Assembly (NCBI RefSeq): GCF_000025885.1
Contig: NC_014011.1
Span: 744,001 to 808,000, forward strand
Reading direction: 5' to 3'
Length of the DNA: 64,000 nucleotides
DNA from: Aminobacterium colombiense DSM 12261
GTDB lineage: Bacteria > Synergistota > Synergistia > Synergistales > Aminobacteriaceae
How positions within the stretch are numbered: position 1 is the first letter of the stretch; every line of letters begins with the position of its first letter. The notes below the pieces were generated by a model, which was given only the letters and a program-made list of their open reading frames with translations, was not told where the DNA came from and did not search any database. Shown here piece after piece: positions 8,076-16,984 of the stretch. The translations under genes were made by a program, and so were the position numbers.

Positions 8076-9827
8076 ATGAAGAAAGTGAAAATAGTCTGTA
8101 CTATTGGCCCAGCTTGTTCTACATATGAAATGCTTTGTTCCATGGCTGAAGCTGGCATGAATGTCGCCCGCTTTAATTTTAGTCACGGAGCATACGAAGA
8201 ACACAAAGCTCGTCTTGATCTTGTCAGAAAAGCTGAAAAAGAAATAGGCAAGCCCATAGCGACCCTTCTTGATACGAAAGGACCGGAAATCCGTACCGGA
8301 ACCTTAAAAGAAGGATTTATTGTGCTGATAAAAGACCAGAAGATTATTCTAACAACAAGGGACGTAGTGGGAGATTCTAAAGAGGTATATGTTAATTACC
8401 CCAGTCTTCCTTCAGAAGTAAATGTAGGGCAGGATATATACATTGATGATGGCACCCTGCATCTCAAAGTAACTAGTGTAGAGGGACTTGATGTTTTTTG
8501 TCAGGTCGTTGTAGGCGGAGAACTGGGTGAAAGGAAGGGCGTCAATATTCCGGGAGCTTCTATCTCTCTTCCCGCACTTTCAGAAAAAGATCATAAGGAT
8601 ATTTGCTGGGGTCTTGAAAACGAAATGGATTATATAGCAGTATCCTTTGTCAAAAATCAAAAGGATATTATGGAAGTACGGAAGATAATAGAAGATGCGG
8701 GCGGCGCCATGAAGATTATCGCAAAGATTGAAACTCGCCAGGCCGTTAATGCCATATTGGAAATTCTTGAAGTGGTGGATGGGGTTATGATTGCCAGGGG
8801 CGATCTAGGTGTAGAGATCCCAACAGAAGAAGTTCCCCTTGTTCAAAAAGAGATTATTGACCTTTGCCGCTCAAAAGGCAAAGCTGTGATCGTTGCTACT
8901 CAGATGCTTGATTCCATGATTAGGAATCCTCGTCCAACGAGAGCAGAGGCCAGTGATGTGGCGAATGCAGTACTTGATGGAACTGATGCTGTAATGCTTT
9001 CTGGTGAAACAGCAAAGGGGGCATACCCCCTGCGTGCCGTTGAAACTATGCAGCGTATTGTTGCTCGAGTAGAGAAAGAACTTGAACTCTGGCAACATCC
9101 CCTTCATCGAAAACAATTAAGCACGGGCATCCCAGATGCTGTAAGCGGGGCATCCGTGGCAGTTGCTCGTGAAATGGGGGCGGCAGCTATTGTGTCATTA
9201 ACAAGGAGCGGCAGCACTGCCCAGATGGTGAGCAAACATCGTCCGCCATGTCTGATCATAGGAGCTACACCAGTTGTTCGTACTTGGAGAGAGCTTTCTC
9301 TCTATTGGGGTGTAGAACCTCTCTTAGTTGAGAATATTAAAGATCAGGATGAAGCAGTGGCAAATGCCTTTACGGCAAGCTTCAAAAAAGGACTTCTCAA
9401 GGAAGGGGATCTCGTTGTAGTAACAGCAGGGGTCCCTATGGGCATTCCTGGAACGACGAATATGCTACAGGTTCATACAGTAGGCAAAATTCTAGTGAAA
9501 GGCCTTTCCCTCTTGAAGAAAGAAGCATTTGGTGTTATTAAAACGGCTCGTACCGCAGAAGAGGCCCTTGGTAAAATGGAAGAGGGAGATATTCTAGTTG
9601 TTTCAGAAACAGACAGGGACTTCTTACCTGCTATGAGAAAGGCTGTTGCTATTATTACGGAACATGGCGGGCTAACAAGTCATGCAGCTATAGTTGCTTT
9701 AGAACTTGGAATTCCTTGTGTTGTAAGCGCTAATAACGCTCTTTCTATTTTGCATGATGGCATGTCTGTTACTGTAGATGGCTTCCGTGGAGTAATATAC
9801 GCTGGGAGTGTTCATTTAAGAGCGTGA
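8076..9827 (+). CDS. pyk: Pyruvate kinase with C-terminal PEP-utiliser domain
   Basis: 583 residues. The start ATG 8076 has the SD GAAGGGG and gives the family N-terminus KVKIVCTIGP; an earlier in-frame codon at 8031 lies inside dnaE. The core carries SHG, the substrate-binding stretch MIARGDLGVEIP and the ATQMLDSMI segment. After about residue 475 comes an extra swivelling phosphohistidine-type domain with GGLTSHAAIVALELGIPCVV, His 536, as found in Bacillus pyruvate kinases. It makes pyruvate and ATP from PEP and ADP. In this window it opposes PPDK and PEP synthase further right. Confidence 0.96.
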   Translation: MKKVKIVCTIGPACSTYEMLCSMAEAGMNVARFNFSHGAYEEHKARLDLVRKAEKEIGKPIATLLDTKGPEIRTGTLKEGFIVLIKDQKIILTTRDVVGDSKEVYVNYPSLPSEVNVGQDIYIDDGTLHLKVTSVEGLDVFCQVVVGGELGERKGVNIPGASISLPALSEKDHKDICWGLENEMDYIAVSFVKNQKDIMEVRKIIEDAGGAMKIIAKIETRQAVNAILEILEVVDGVMIARGDLGVEIPTEEVPLVQKEIIDLCRSKGKAVIVATQMLDSMIRNPRPTRAEASDVANAVLDGTDAVMLSGETAKGAYPLRAVETMQRIVARVEKELELWQHPLHRKQLSTGIPDAVSGASVAVAREMGAAAIVSLTRSGSTAQMVSKHRPPCLIIGATPVVRTWRELSLYWGVEPLLVENIKDQDEAVANAFTASFKKGLLKEGDLVVVTAGVPMGIPGTTNMLQVHTVGKILVKGLSLLKKEAFGVIKTARTAEEALGKMEEGDILVVSETDRDFLPAMRKAVAIITEHGGLTSHAAIVALELGIPCVVSANNALSILHDGMSVTVDGFRGVIYAGSVHLRA

Positions 9828-9840
9828 GGAGCTGTGTTGT

Positions 9841-10446
9841 ATGAGTATGAACAATGTAACCGTGCGAAACTGTAATATACCGTCATCCTTCCCTTCATGG
9901 GAAACAGTAGCCCCTTCGGGGAAAGGACGATTGAGTGCTGTCCTTATCCCACTTTTCAAGACAGGGAAAAAACTTGAAATTCTTTTCTTGGAGCGCCAGT
10001 TAAATTTGAAGCATCATGGTGGTGAAATGTGTTTCCCCGGCGGTGAGAGAGAACGCTATGACAAAGGGCCCCTCGAAACTGCTTTAAGAGAAACTGAAGA
10101 AGAGATAGGCCTTAAACGGGAAAACATAAGGCCTCTATATCTCTTAGATCCTCATCGAGCCATATCGAGTGGTTTTACAGTCTATCCCGTAGTAGGAATT
10201 ATTGTTGACGAGTCTTTAAGCTCCAGTTTGCTGATCGAGCCAAAGGAAGTGGCCAGTACGGCGTTTATGAGTCTGGATGATATACCTGAGGTGCCTCGTT
10301 CTTACAGGTTAGAGCATGGTGGCAATGTGACCGAAACCCCCTGTTATGATCTTCCGAACGGAAAGGTCGTCTGGGGAGTAACAGCTTATATCTTACGTTA
10401 CTTCATCACTATGGTTCGTAAAGGAGAAATTAATTTATGCCTCTGA
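9841..10446 (+). CDS. NUDIX hydrolase, CoA-pyrophosphatase-like
   Basis: 201 residues. A full NUDIX box begins at GGERERYDKGPLETALRETE and continues EEIG. The segment before it, LNLKHHGGEMCFPGG, matches the L..H.G...FPGG pattern of NudL/YeaB-type CoA diphosphatases, so CoA or a related nucleotide diphosphate is the best substrate guess. It starts 13 bases after pyk and its end overlaps endonuclease IV by 10 bases, so it belongs to the same operon. Substrate not proven by sequence. Confidence 0.85.
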   Translation: MSMNNVTVRNCNIPSSFPSWETVAPSGKGRLSAVLIPLFKTGKKLEILFLERQLNLKHHGGEMCFPGGERERYDKGPLETALRETEEEIGLKRENIRPLYLLDPHRAISSGFTVYPVVGIIVDESLSSSLLIEPKEVASTAFMSLDDIPEVPRSYRLEHGGNVTETPCYDLPNGKVVWGVTAYILRYFITMVRKGEINLCL

Positions 10447-11279
10447 TTGGCGCCCATATTTCTATTGCCGGCGGTCTGGAGAAAGCTATAGAGCGAGGAG
10501 AAGAGCTTGAATGTGAAGCTATACAGATGTTTAGCAAAAATCAGATTCAATGGCATTGTGCCCCTATTTCTATGGCTCGCGCGGAGAGGTTTCTTTACGC
10601 ATGGCGTAATAGTTCTATTCGTAAAGTTGTGGTCCATGCTTCCTATCTTATAAATCTGGCTTCTCCTGATGATATGCGAAAAAAAAGCATAGTAGCCCTT
10701 ATTGAGGAAATTGAGCGCTGTGATATGCTTGGAATTGATGACCTTGTAGTTCATCCAGGTTCTTCTCGTGGCCGTCCCAGAGAAGAAGGGGTGGAAAAGC
10801 TAATAGATAGTTTGCAGCAGGTTTTGGATAAAACTTCAAATATGAGAGTGCGTATCCTACTTGAAACTATGGCGGGACAAGGCAGTGTCCTTGGGAGTTC
10901 TCTTGTCGAAATGAAATCCATACTCCATAACTTCCCAAAGAATGAAAGGGTCGGAGTATGTCTTGATACGTGCCATCTCTTTGCTTCTGGATATGAATTA
11001 CGGTCTCTTGAGGCATATGAGCGCTTTGTAGCATCTGTTCTGGATAAGATAGGGCTTGAAAGAATCGGCTGTTGGCATTTAAATGATAGCGTCTATGGCC
11101 GCAACAGCCATCTTGATAAACACCAGCACATAGGAGAAGGAGATTTAGGATTGTTGCCTTTTTCTTTTATAGTGAATGACCAGCGGTGGAATGCAGTTCC
11201 GGCACTTTTAGAAACTCCACAGGGTGGTTGCGGGAATAAAGGCAATTTAGCTATACTTCGCAAGCTAAGAGGAGGATAA
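10437..11279 (+). CDS. nfo: Endonuclease IV (AP endonuclease)
   Basis: 280 residues, full length for the family. It cuts 5' of abasic sites in base-excision repair. Family motifs with metal ligands are visible in order: IGAHIS at the N-terminus, VVHPGS, LLETMAGQG (Glu ligand), GVCLDTCHLFASGY (Asp and His), WHLNDS, and HQHIGEGDLG near the C-terminus. The ATG lies inside the end of the NUDIX gene, with AAAGGAGA upstream as SD. Both neighbours, NUDIX and endonuclease IV, would fit nucleotide and DNA damage clean-up. Confidence 0.95.
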   Translation: MPLIGAHISIAGGLEKAIERGEELECEAIQMFSKNQIQWHCAPISMARAERFLYAWRNSSIRKVVVHASYLINLASPDDMRKKSIVALIEEIERCDMLGIDDLVVHPGSSRGRPREEGVEKLIDSLQQVLDKTSNMRVRILLETMAGQGSVLGSSLVEMKSILHNFPKNERVGVCLDTCHLFASGYELRSLEAYERFVASVLDKIGLERIGCWHLNDSVYGRNSHLDKHQHIGEGDLGLLPFSFIVNDQRWNAVPALLETPQGGCGNKGNLAILRKLRGG

Positions 11280-11286
11280 CAAAGAC

Positions 11287-12363
11287 ATGGGCATTTACCC
11301 TCGTCTTATAGTCTTCTGCGACAAAATAGCTTACAATGCAGCGCAAATTGTTTCATTATGCAGGCAGTGGAATATTGGAGTATATGGTGTGGCAAAGGGA
11401 GCCTGTGCCCAGGGAGACATTGTCCATGTGATGGTTGAAAGCGGTTGTGAAGGTATTGCTGACAGCCGAATAAAGAATTTATACCGATTAAAAAAGGAAA
11501 TGCGTCTTTCCGTTCCTGTTATGATGCTTCGCCCGCCCATGATGAGCGAAATTCCTGAAGTAGTGGAGTATGGAGATTCCTCTGTGGTGTCTATGTCCGA
11601 AACAATTCGTGCTCTTGACCATGAAAGTGTTTTTCAAAAGAAAGATCATCTCGTTTTGCTTATGATAGATCTTGGAGATTTAAGAGAAGGCATTTGGCCT
11701 GATGAGCTAGAGCAAATCGGCAAGATTCTAAAGGGATGTCAACGCGTGAGATGCATGGGAGTGGGTGTGAATTTTGGCTGCTTTGGCGGCGTCCGCCCTT
11801 CCATGGAAAAACTAGAGGAACTGGGTGTTCTCGAAAAAGAACTGGAGAGCCTTTTAGGTTACCCTTTAAAAGTCTGTTCAGGAGGGAGCACGTCCTCTCT
11901 GGCCCTTATTGAAGATGGCACTATGCCGTCTAATGTAAATGCATTGCGTATTGGCGAGGCCATATTGCTGGGAACAGATTCTTCCGGCGGAAGGCCTCTG
12001 CCTTTTTTAAAACAACAAACAGTGATTCTTGAGACAGAGATCATAGAAGTTAAAAGAAAACCAAGTTTCCCCCTGGGAGAAATAGCAGCAGATGCTTTTG
12101 GAAATATCCCCTCTTTTGTTGACCGAGGAGTGCGGTTGAGAGCTATTTCAGCTATAGGAAAACAGGATGCCAGAATAGAAGGACTTTCTCCTCTTGAAGA
12201 GGGCATCGAAATTTTAGGCGCTTCTAGCGATCATATGGTGCTGGATGCAGAGAAATATGGCAGAACATTACATGTGGGCGATAAGGTGCATTTCTCAGTC
12301 AAATATAGTGCTTTGCTTGCTTTGACAACGTCTCCGTATGTTTCTATCCATGTTATAAAGTAA
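11287..12363 (+). CDS. PLP-dependent racemase, ornithine-racemase/alanine-racemase type
   Basis: 358 residues. The whole length resembles the clostridial ornithine racemase described in amino-acid fermenters: YPRLIVFCDKIAYNA at the start, ADSRIKNL, IDLGDLREG, and the C-terminal PLGEIAADAFGN and ILGASSDH blocks. The Schiff-base lysine is probably K37 in GVAKGACA. The fold is alanine-racemase type III. Conversion of L- to D-ornithine for fermentation is the best guess; a wall-related D-amino-acid role is possible because cdaA and glmM follow. The SD AGGAGG lies 8 bases before ATG, just after nfo. Confidence 0.82.
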   Translation: MGIYPRLIVFCDKIAYNAAQIVSLCRQWNIGVYGVAKGACAQGDIVHVMVESGCEGIADSRIKNLYRLKKEMRLSVPVMMLRPPMMSEIPEVVEYGDSSVVSMSETIRALDHESVFQKKDHLVLLMIDLGDLREGIWPDELEQIGKILKGCQRVRCMGVGVNFGCFGGVRPSMEKLEELGVLEKELESLLGYPLKVCSGGSTSSLALIEDGTMPSNVNALRIGEAILLGTDSSGGRPLPFLKQQTVILETEIIEVKRKPSFPLGEIAADAFGNIPSFVDRGVRLRAISAIGKQDARIEGLSPLEEGIEILGASSDHMVLDAEKYGRTLHVGDKVHFSVKYSALLALTTSPYVSIHVIK

Positions 12364-12383
12364 AATAGCGTGGGAGGGTTGAC

Positions 12384-13193
12384 ATGCTCGATTTTTTTCG
12401 ATGGCACGATATTCTTGATATTATTATTATAACGGTGATTATCCACCGTTTGCTGCTGTTGCTGGTGGGTACAAGGGCAATGCAGCTTGTTAAAGGATTG
12501 CTTGTTCTTGGAGTAGTGGCTTCTCTCGCACGCGTTCTTGATCTTCGAACCCTTTCTTGGTTTTTGGGAAAGGTCCTCGGTGTTTTGATCATCGCTATCC
12601 CTATAGTTTTCCAACCAGAGCTTCGGCGAATGCTGGAAGAACTGGGAAGAGGAAATATCTGGAGGAGAAAAAGAGCACAAAAGAAAGCAGAAGCTCTCAG
12701 TCAGGAAATTACAAGGGCTCTTGGATATTTAAAAGGGCAGAAGATTGGAGCTCTTTTAGTATTACAGAGGGAAACAGGATTGAGAGATTTCTGGAGCACT
12801 GCGGTGAGATTAAACGCAGAAGTTTCTCAAGAACTGATCATTGCCATATTTTGGCCAGATAATCCTCTTCATGACGGAGCAGTGATCATAGATCGGGATA
12901 TGATCCTTTCTGCTGGGACCTACTTGCCTCTGACTGAAAATACAAATCTTTCAAGGTGGATTGGGACTCGCCATCGCGCAGCTCTAGGAGTAACGGAAGT
13001 ATCAGATGCTATTGCCCTTGTTGTTTCAGAAGAACGAGGAGAGATTTCCCTTGCCATTAATGGACATCTTTCAAGAAATCTGAAGGATAACCAGGTGTAT
13101 AAGCTTCTTATGCATTATTTTGGAGCGGAAGAGAATGAAAGGCGTTCTTTTCTGGACAGAATACAGGAAGAGATACGTTCTCTGTGGCAATAG
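12384..13193 (+). CDS. cdaA: Diadenylate cyclase CdaA (c-di-AMP synthase)
   Basis: 269 residues: three predicted membrane helices in the first 80 residues, then the DisA_N (DAC) domain with DGA at 164-166 (PLHDGAVII) and RHR at 196-198 (GTRHRAALG), both needed for joining two ATP into c-di-AMP. It is followed by cdaR and glmM, the arrangement known from Firmicutes, where c-di-AMP controls potassium and wall homeostasis. The start ATG has the SD GGGAGGG 7 bases upstream. Confidence 0.96.
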   Translation: MLDFFRWHDILDIIIITVIIHRLLLLLVGTRAMQLVKGLLVLGVVASLARVLDLRTLSWFLGKVLGVLIIAIPIVFQPELRRMLEELGRGNIWRRKRAQKKAEALSQEITRALGYLKGQKIGALLVLQRETGLRDFWSTAVRLNAEVSQELIIAIFWPDNPLHDGAVIIDRDMILSAGTYLPLTENTNLSRWIGTRHRAALGVTEVSDAIALVVSEERGEISLAINGHLSRNLKDNQVYKLLMHYFGAEENERRSFLDRIQEEIRSLWQ

Positions 13194-13219
13194 ACCGCGA
13201 AGAAGGGAGTTTTACTACC

Positions 13220-14446
13220 ATGTCGCCTGTAAGAAGAAAAATAGACACACTTCTTTCATCCCCTAATTTTTTAAGAATAATATCTATTGTCATTGCCGTT
13301 CTTCTCTGGTTTTATGTGTCAGGAGATCGGGCAAATGAAATAGTGAAAACATTTAAATGCCAGGTGGATTTTTTGAATGTCCCTCCTCAGACCATATTAA
13401 AGACAGAGGCGAAAACTGTAGAGATAAGTGTTTCAGGAAGTCGACGGGTATTAGACAGCCTCCAACAAGGGAGCATTATCTGTGAAGTAGACGCAAAAGG
13501 ACTTTCCCTTGGGAAGTATCGTTTGGCTGTAAGGGCCATTGTTCCAAAAGATGTCAAATTGGTAGGTATTAATCCGTCACAGATCGCAATGGAGATGGTG
13601 CGATACGTAGAACGGGTTGTTCCTGTGGAAGTAACAGTAAAAGATGGCTTGCCATCGGGGCTTTATCTTGAGTCTGTCCATGTTACCCCTAAAGATATAA
13701 CTGTAAAAGGTGTGGAGAAAGACCTGGCTCGGATCGAAAGTGTTCGCGTTTCTCCAACCTTTGACCAGCTGAAAAGCGGGGAAGAAATAACAGTTCCTGT
13801 GGAAATTATCAAGTCTCAAGGGTTTGAAGACGAAGTGACCATTGATCCCGGACAAGTAAAGCTTATGGCAGTACTAGCCCAGGGGCTTCCGAAAAAGAAA
13901 GTTCCTGTCAACGTGCAGGTAGTGGGCAAGCCGGATTCTGATTATTCTGTGAAAGCCATTGTGGTAGAGCCTTCCGAAGTGGAGGTAGAAGGTCCCTATC
14001 CTAGCTTGGGCTCTCTCTCGCGCCTTGAAACGGAAACTATCGACATTACGGGCCTTTCTCAAGAACAAAGCATGGTTGTCCCATTGAAACCTTTAGAAGA
14101 CTCGTCATTAAAATATACGGGAGCTTCTTCAGTGCGTGTTAATATTCTTCTAAAACCCTATACTGTGTCTAAACTCCTTAACAATGTTGCTGTGGAAGTT
14201 GAAGGAAATAGCATCTATCCGGGGTGGAGTGTTGAGCCCACCACTGTTAACATAACCATAGAAGGGATTCCATCTGAAGTGGAAAAAATAAACGAAACAA
14301 ATTTCCCTATCGAGCCTTACGTTAACGTGACAAATATTGTTTCAAGAAAACTAATGGTTCCAGTACAGATAAGAAACACTTCAAAAAGTATTCACGTGGT
14401 CAAAGTTGACCCCTCTCGGGTTACAGTACGTGCTGAAGTGGAATAA
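13220..14446 (+). CDS. cdaR: YbbR-domain protein, CdaA regulator
   Basis: 408 residues from ATG 13220, preceded by GAAGGGAG. A GTG at 13184, overlapping cdaA, would add 12 residues and cannot be excluded. There is one membrane helix near residues 18-33 ending in LLWFYVSGD, typical of YbbR proteins, then an extracytoplasmic chain of about four YbbR beta-repeats (for example VPVEVTVKDGLPSG, VPVNVQVVGKPDSD). In Bacillus and Listeria the counterpart modulates CdaA from the outside face. It is translated right behind cdaA. Confidence 0.9.
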   Translation: MSPVRRKIDTLLSSPNFLRIISIVIAVLLWFYVSGDRANEIVKTFKCQVDFLNVPPQTILKTEAKTVEISVSGSRRVLDSLQQGSIICEVDAKGLSLGKYRLAVRAIVPKDVKLVGINPSQIAMEMVRYVERVVPVEVTVKDGLPSGLYLESVHVTPKDITVKGVEKDLARIESVRVSPTFDQLKSGEEITVPVEIIKSQGFEDEVTIDPGQVKLMAVLAQGLPKKKVPVNVQVVGKPDSDYSVKAIVVEPSEVEVEGPYPSLGSLSRLETETIDITGLSQEQSMVVPLKPLEDSSLKYTGASSVRVNILLKPYTVSKLLNNVAVEVEGNSIYPGWSVEPTTVNITIEGIPSEVEKINETNFPIEPYVNVTNIVSRKLMVPVQIRNTSKSIHVVKVDPSRVTVRAEVE

Positions 14447-14463
14447 TTAGGGAGGCGGGGAAG

Positions 14464-15840
14464 GTGAAAGGCTTGGAGGAAAGTGAGAAGAAAGTGCGTT
14501 GTCTTTTCGGTACAGATGGTGTTAGAGATGTGGCAAACAGAGGAGTAATGACTCCAGAAATGGCGTTGCGTCTCGGGCGGTCATATGTACTGTATTTGAC
14601 GGAAAGAGGAGTTCCCCGTCCAAGGATTGTCGTGGGGAGAGATACTCGCAGATCGGGAAAAATGCTTGAAGATGCATTAGTGGCAGGCATGCTCTCGGCT
14701 GGAGCGCAGGTGTTGACTCTTGGTGTTATTCCTACGCCGGGTGTAAGTTTTGCTGTGAAGCATATAAAGGCTCAAGGCGGAGTGGTAATAAGCGCATCTC
14801 ATAACCCTGCTGAATACAATGGAATTAAATTTCTGAACAACGAAGGTCACAAGCTTAATGACGATGCAGAGGCTGCTATCGAAGACTATCTTGGCGATGA
14901 TTTAATTGATGATTGGCGCCCTACAGGGGCTTCCATCGGAGAAGTGCAGGAAAGAAAGGATATAGCTCTAGTATATGCCCAATGGCTGGCAAGTCTTATT
15001 TCGTCTTCATCCATGTCATGTGAAACTCTTGCTTTTGATTGTGCTCATGGGGCTTCTGCTCCTATTTTGCACATTATTGATGATATAGTTGGGAACCATA
15101 AATGGCAAATCTCTGGTGACGTGCCAGATGGCCTTAATATCAACGAAGGTGTAGGCGTTATGAACATGGCCTATATTGCCACCCAAGTGAAGAATAGCGG
15201 AGCCAAAGTGGGAGTTGCCTACGATGGGGACGCTGACCGCGTTCTCTTAACTGATTCTCAAGGTAGGATTCTTGACGGCGATATTATTCTATGGGTTCTT
15301 GCGCGATGGCTGGCGGGAAAAGGCAAATTAGGGAATGGTGTTGTCGCTACGGTCATGAGCAATCTCTCCCTTGAGGAACATTTAAAAAAGCATAATATCG
15401 GAGTCTTTCGCTGCCCTGTAGGTGATAGATACGTCTTAGAAATGATGAAGTATCGTGGCGCTTATCTAGGGGGGGAACAGTCCGGCCATATTATTATTCG
15501 AGAGTTCACATCTACTGGTGATGGGATTTGTACTGGTTTTGTTTTTATGAAAGCCTGCGAGGAAATGGGAGAAGATATTGACTCTCTTGTTGACCGTTTT
15601 GATAGGTACCCTCAGCTTTTGAGGAATGTGGAGGTATGTCGAAATAGTGTTATAGACCCCACATTTATAACTGACATATCCCAGGAAGCAAACCGGAAAC
15701 TTATGGGACAAGGACGAGTACTCATCCGCGCCTCAGGGACAGAACCACTTATGAGGGTTCTGGTTGAGGCAAAAGATCCTAAATTAATGGAAGACATTTC
15801 AAAAGATCTTGTTGATCAGATACAGATGAAGTGCTGTTAG
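14464..15840 (+). CDS. glmM: Phosphoglucosamine mutase
   Basis: 458 residues, converting glucosamine-6-P to glucosamine-1-P for UDP-GlcNAc. Visible motifs: LFGTDGVRDVAN, the phosphoserine loop VVISASHNPAEYNGIKF with Ser 112, the metal loop YDGDADRVLL, and the sugar-binding GGEQSGH, with RASGTEPLMRV at the C-terminal phosphate site. GTG 14464 is used with the SD GGGAGGCGGGG directly upstream. It is third in the cdaA-cdaR-glmM order; in other bacteria GlmM binds CdaA. Confidence 0.96.
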   Translation: MKGLEESEKKVRCLFGTDGVRDVANRGVMTPEMALRLGRSYVLYLTERGVPRPRIVVGRDTRRSGKMLEDALVAGMLSAGAQVLTLGVIPTPGVSFAVKHIKAQGGVVISASHNPAEYNGIKFLNNEGHKLNDDAEAAIEDYLGDDLIDDWRPTGASIGEVQERKDIALVYAQWLASLISSSSMSCETLAFDCAHGASAPILHIIDDIVGNHKWQISGDVPDGLNINEGVGVMNMAYIATQVKNSGAKVGVAYDGDADRVLLTDSQGRILDGDIILWVLARWLAGKGKLGNGVVATVMSNLSLEEHLKKHNIGVFRCPVGDRYVLEMMKYRGAYLGGEQSGHIIIREFTSTGDGICTGFVFMKACEEMGEDIDSLVDRFDRYPQLLRNVEVCRNSVIDPTFITDISQEANRKLMGQGRVLIRASGTEPLMRVLVEAKDPKLMEDISKDLVDQIQMKCC

Positions 15841-15873
15841 TTTTTTGACTTAGGTAGAAAGGGAGTGGAAAGG

Positions 15874-16758
15874 ATGCAAAAGCAGATAGTTTCTAAATGC
15901 CTTTTCCCAGTTGCAGGGTTAGGAACCCGCTTTCTTCCTGCCACGAAAGACGTTCCTAAAGAAATGCTGCCCCTCGTTAACAGGCCTATCCTTTCCTATG
16001 GGGTGGAAGAAGCAATAGATGCGGGCTGTACTGAAATGGTCATGATTTCAAGTCGATCCAAACGTTCCATCGAAGATTATTTTGATCGAACTTGGGACTT
16101 GGAAAAGACACTGGCAGAGCGAGGTAAAAAGGAACTTTTAAATCTTATTCGCCAAATTCCCCAAATGGCCCGCTTTATATTTACGCGGCAGGCCGAACCT
16201 TTGGGGCTTGGCCATGCAGTCCTCTGCGGGGAATCTCTATGCGGTGGTGACTATTTTGGCGTTATTCTTCCTGATGATGTAATGATTGCTCAGCCCTCAG
16301 TGCTGGCTCAATTAATAGAGGTACATGAAAGTTTGGGAGGTAGTGTTATTGCCTTAGAGACGGTTTCAGATGAAGACACCTCCCGGTATGGAATAGTTGA
16401 AGCTGAGAGAATTCATGCAAGGGTCTTTCAAGTTCACAATCTGGTAGAAAAACCGGTAAAGGGGTGCGCTCCCAGTAATTTGGCTATAATGGGACGATAT
16501 GTCCTCTCTCCTCGAATCTTCTCCATTCTTAAAGAGGTAAAACCAGGGGCAGGGGGAGAAATACAGCTCACCGATGGTCTTATCCAGTTAGCAAAGGAAG
16601 AGCCTTTATGGGGTGTTGTTTATAAAGGAAGGAGACTGGATTGTGGTACGCAAAAGGGATGGTTGCAGGCAAATGTTGAATTGGCCCTGAAAGATCCGTC
16701 TTTACGTGATATAGTACTGCAAGTTGTAGAAGAGTATAAAAAGGGGGAAGGTAAATAA
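15874..16758 (+). CDS. galU: UTP-glucose-1-phosphate uridylyltransferase
   Basis: 294 residues. The nucleotidyltransferase signature LFPVAGLGTRFLPATK near the N-terminus and KEMLPLVNRP directly after identify GalU. Further on, GLGHAVLC and GGEIQLTDGL are family blocks. It makes UDP-glucose from UTP and glucose-1-P for glycans. The ATG 15874 lies 8 bases after GGGAG; GTG 15865 is also in frame. Its presence between glmM and glmS is an addition to the usual cdaA-cdaR-glmM-glmS order. Confidence 0.95.
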   Translation: MQKQIVSKCLFPVAGLGTRFLPATKDVPKEMLPLVNRPILSYGVEEAIDAGCTEMVMISSRSKRSIEDYFDRTWDLEKTLAERGKKELLNLIRQIPQMARFIFTRQAEPLGLGHAVLCGESLCGGDYFGVILPDDVMIAQPSVLAQLIEVHESLGGSVIALETVSDEDTSRYGIVEAERIHARVFQVHNLVEKPVKGCAPSNLAIMGRYVLSPRIFSILKEVKPGAGGEIQLTDGLIQLAKEEPLWGVVYKGRRLDCGTQKGWLQANVELALKDPSLRDIVLQVVEEYKKGEGK

Positions 16759-16794
16759 AAATCTCCATGTGTTTTTAACCAATTGTAATATGCG

Positions 16795-16941
16795 GCTTGT
16801 CTCGTGAGCGCCAGGACTGGGATTCCAGTTGACGAGGGCGGGGGAGTATCGAAAATTCGGCGGATGCCCCTGGGGTTCAGAAGACCGAACCCAAAAATTG
16901 CTCTACAAATCCAGGAAGTGATTTCTGGGACAAAAAGAGCA
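16795..16941 (+). ncRNA. glmS ribozyme/riboswitch
   Basis: The leader of glmS contains the conserved core of the self-cleaving glmS ribozyme: GCGCC at 16808-16812 (cleavage expected between A16807 and G16808), the short P1-region hairpin ACTGG-GATT-CCAGT, GTTGACGAGG, the pseudoknot core ATCGAAAATTCGGCGGATGC, the P3 hairpin GGGTTC/GAACCC, and a P4/P4.1 arm (GCTCT/AGAGC closing CCAGG/TTTCTGG). In known examples glucosamine-6-P is the cofactor for cleavage and lowers glmS mRNA. Cleavage here would also cut any read-through transcript from galU. No strong promoter is visible in the 48 bases before the cleavage site. Confidence 0.96.
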
Positions 16942-16984
16942 ACAGGTCTTCTTTTGCCTGTTGGAAAGGCGGTGCACTGATCCT

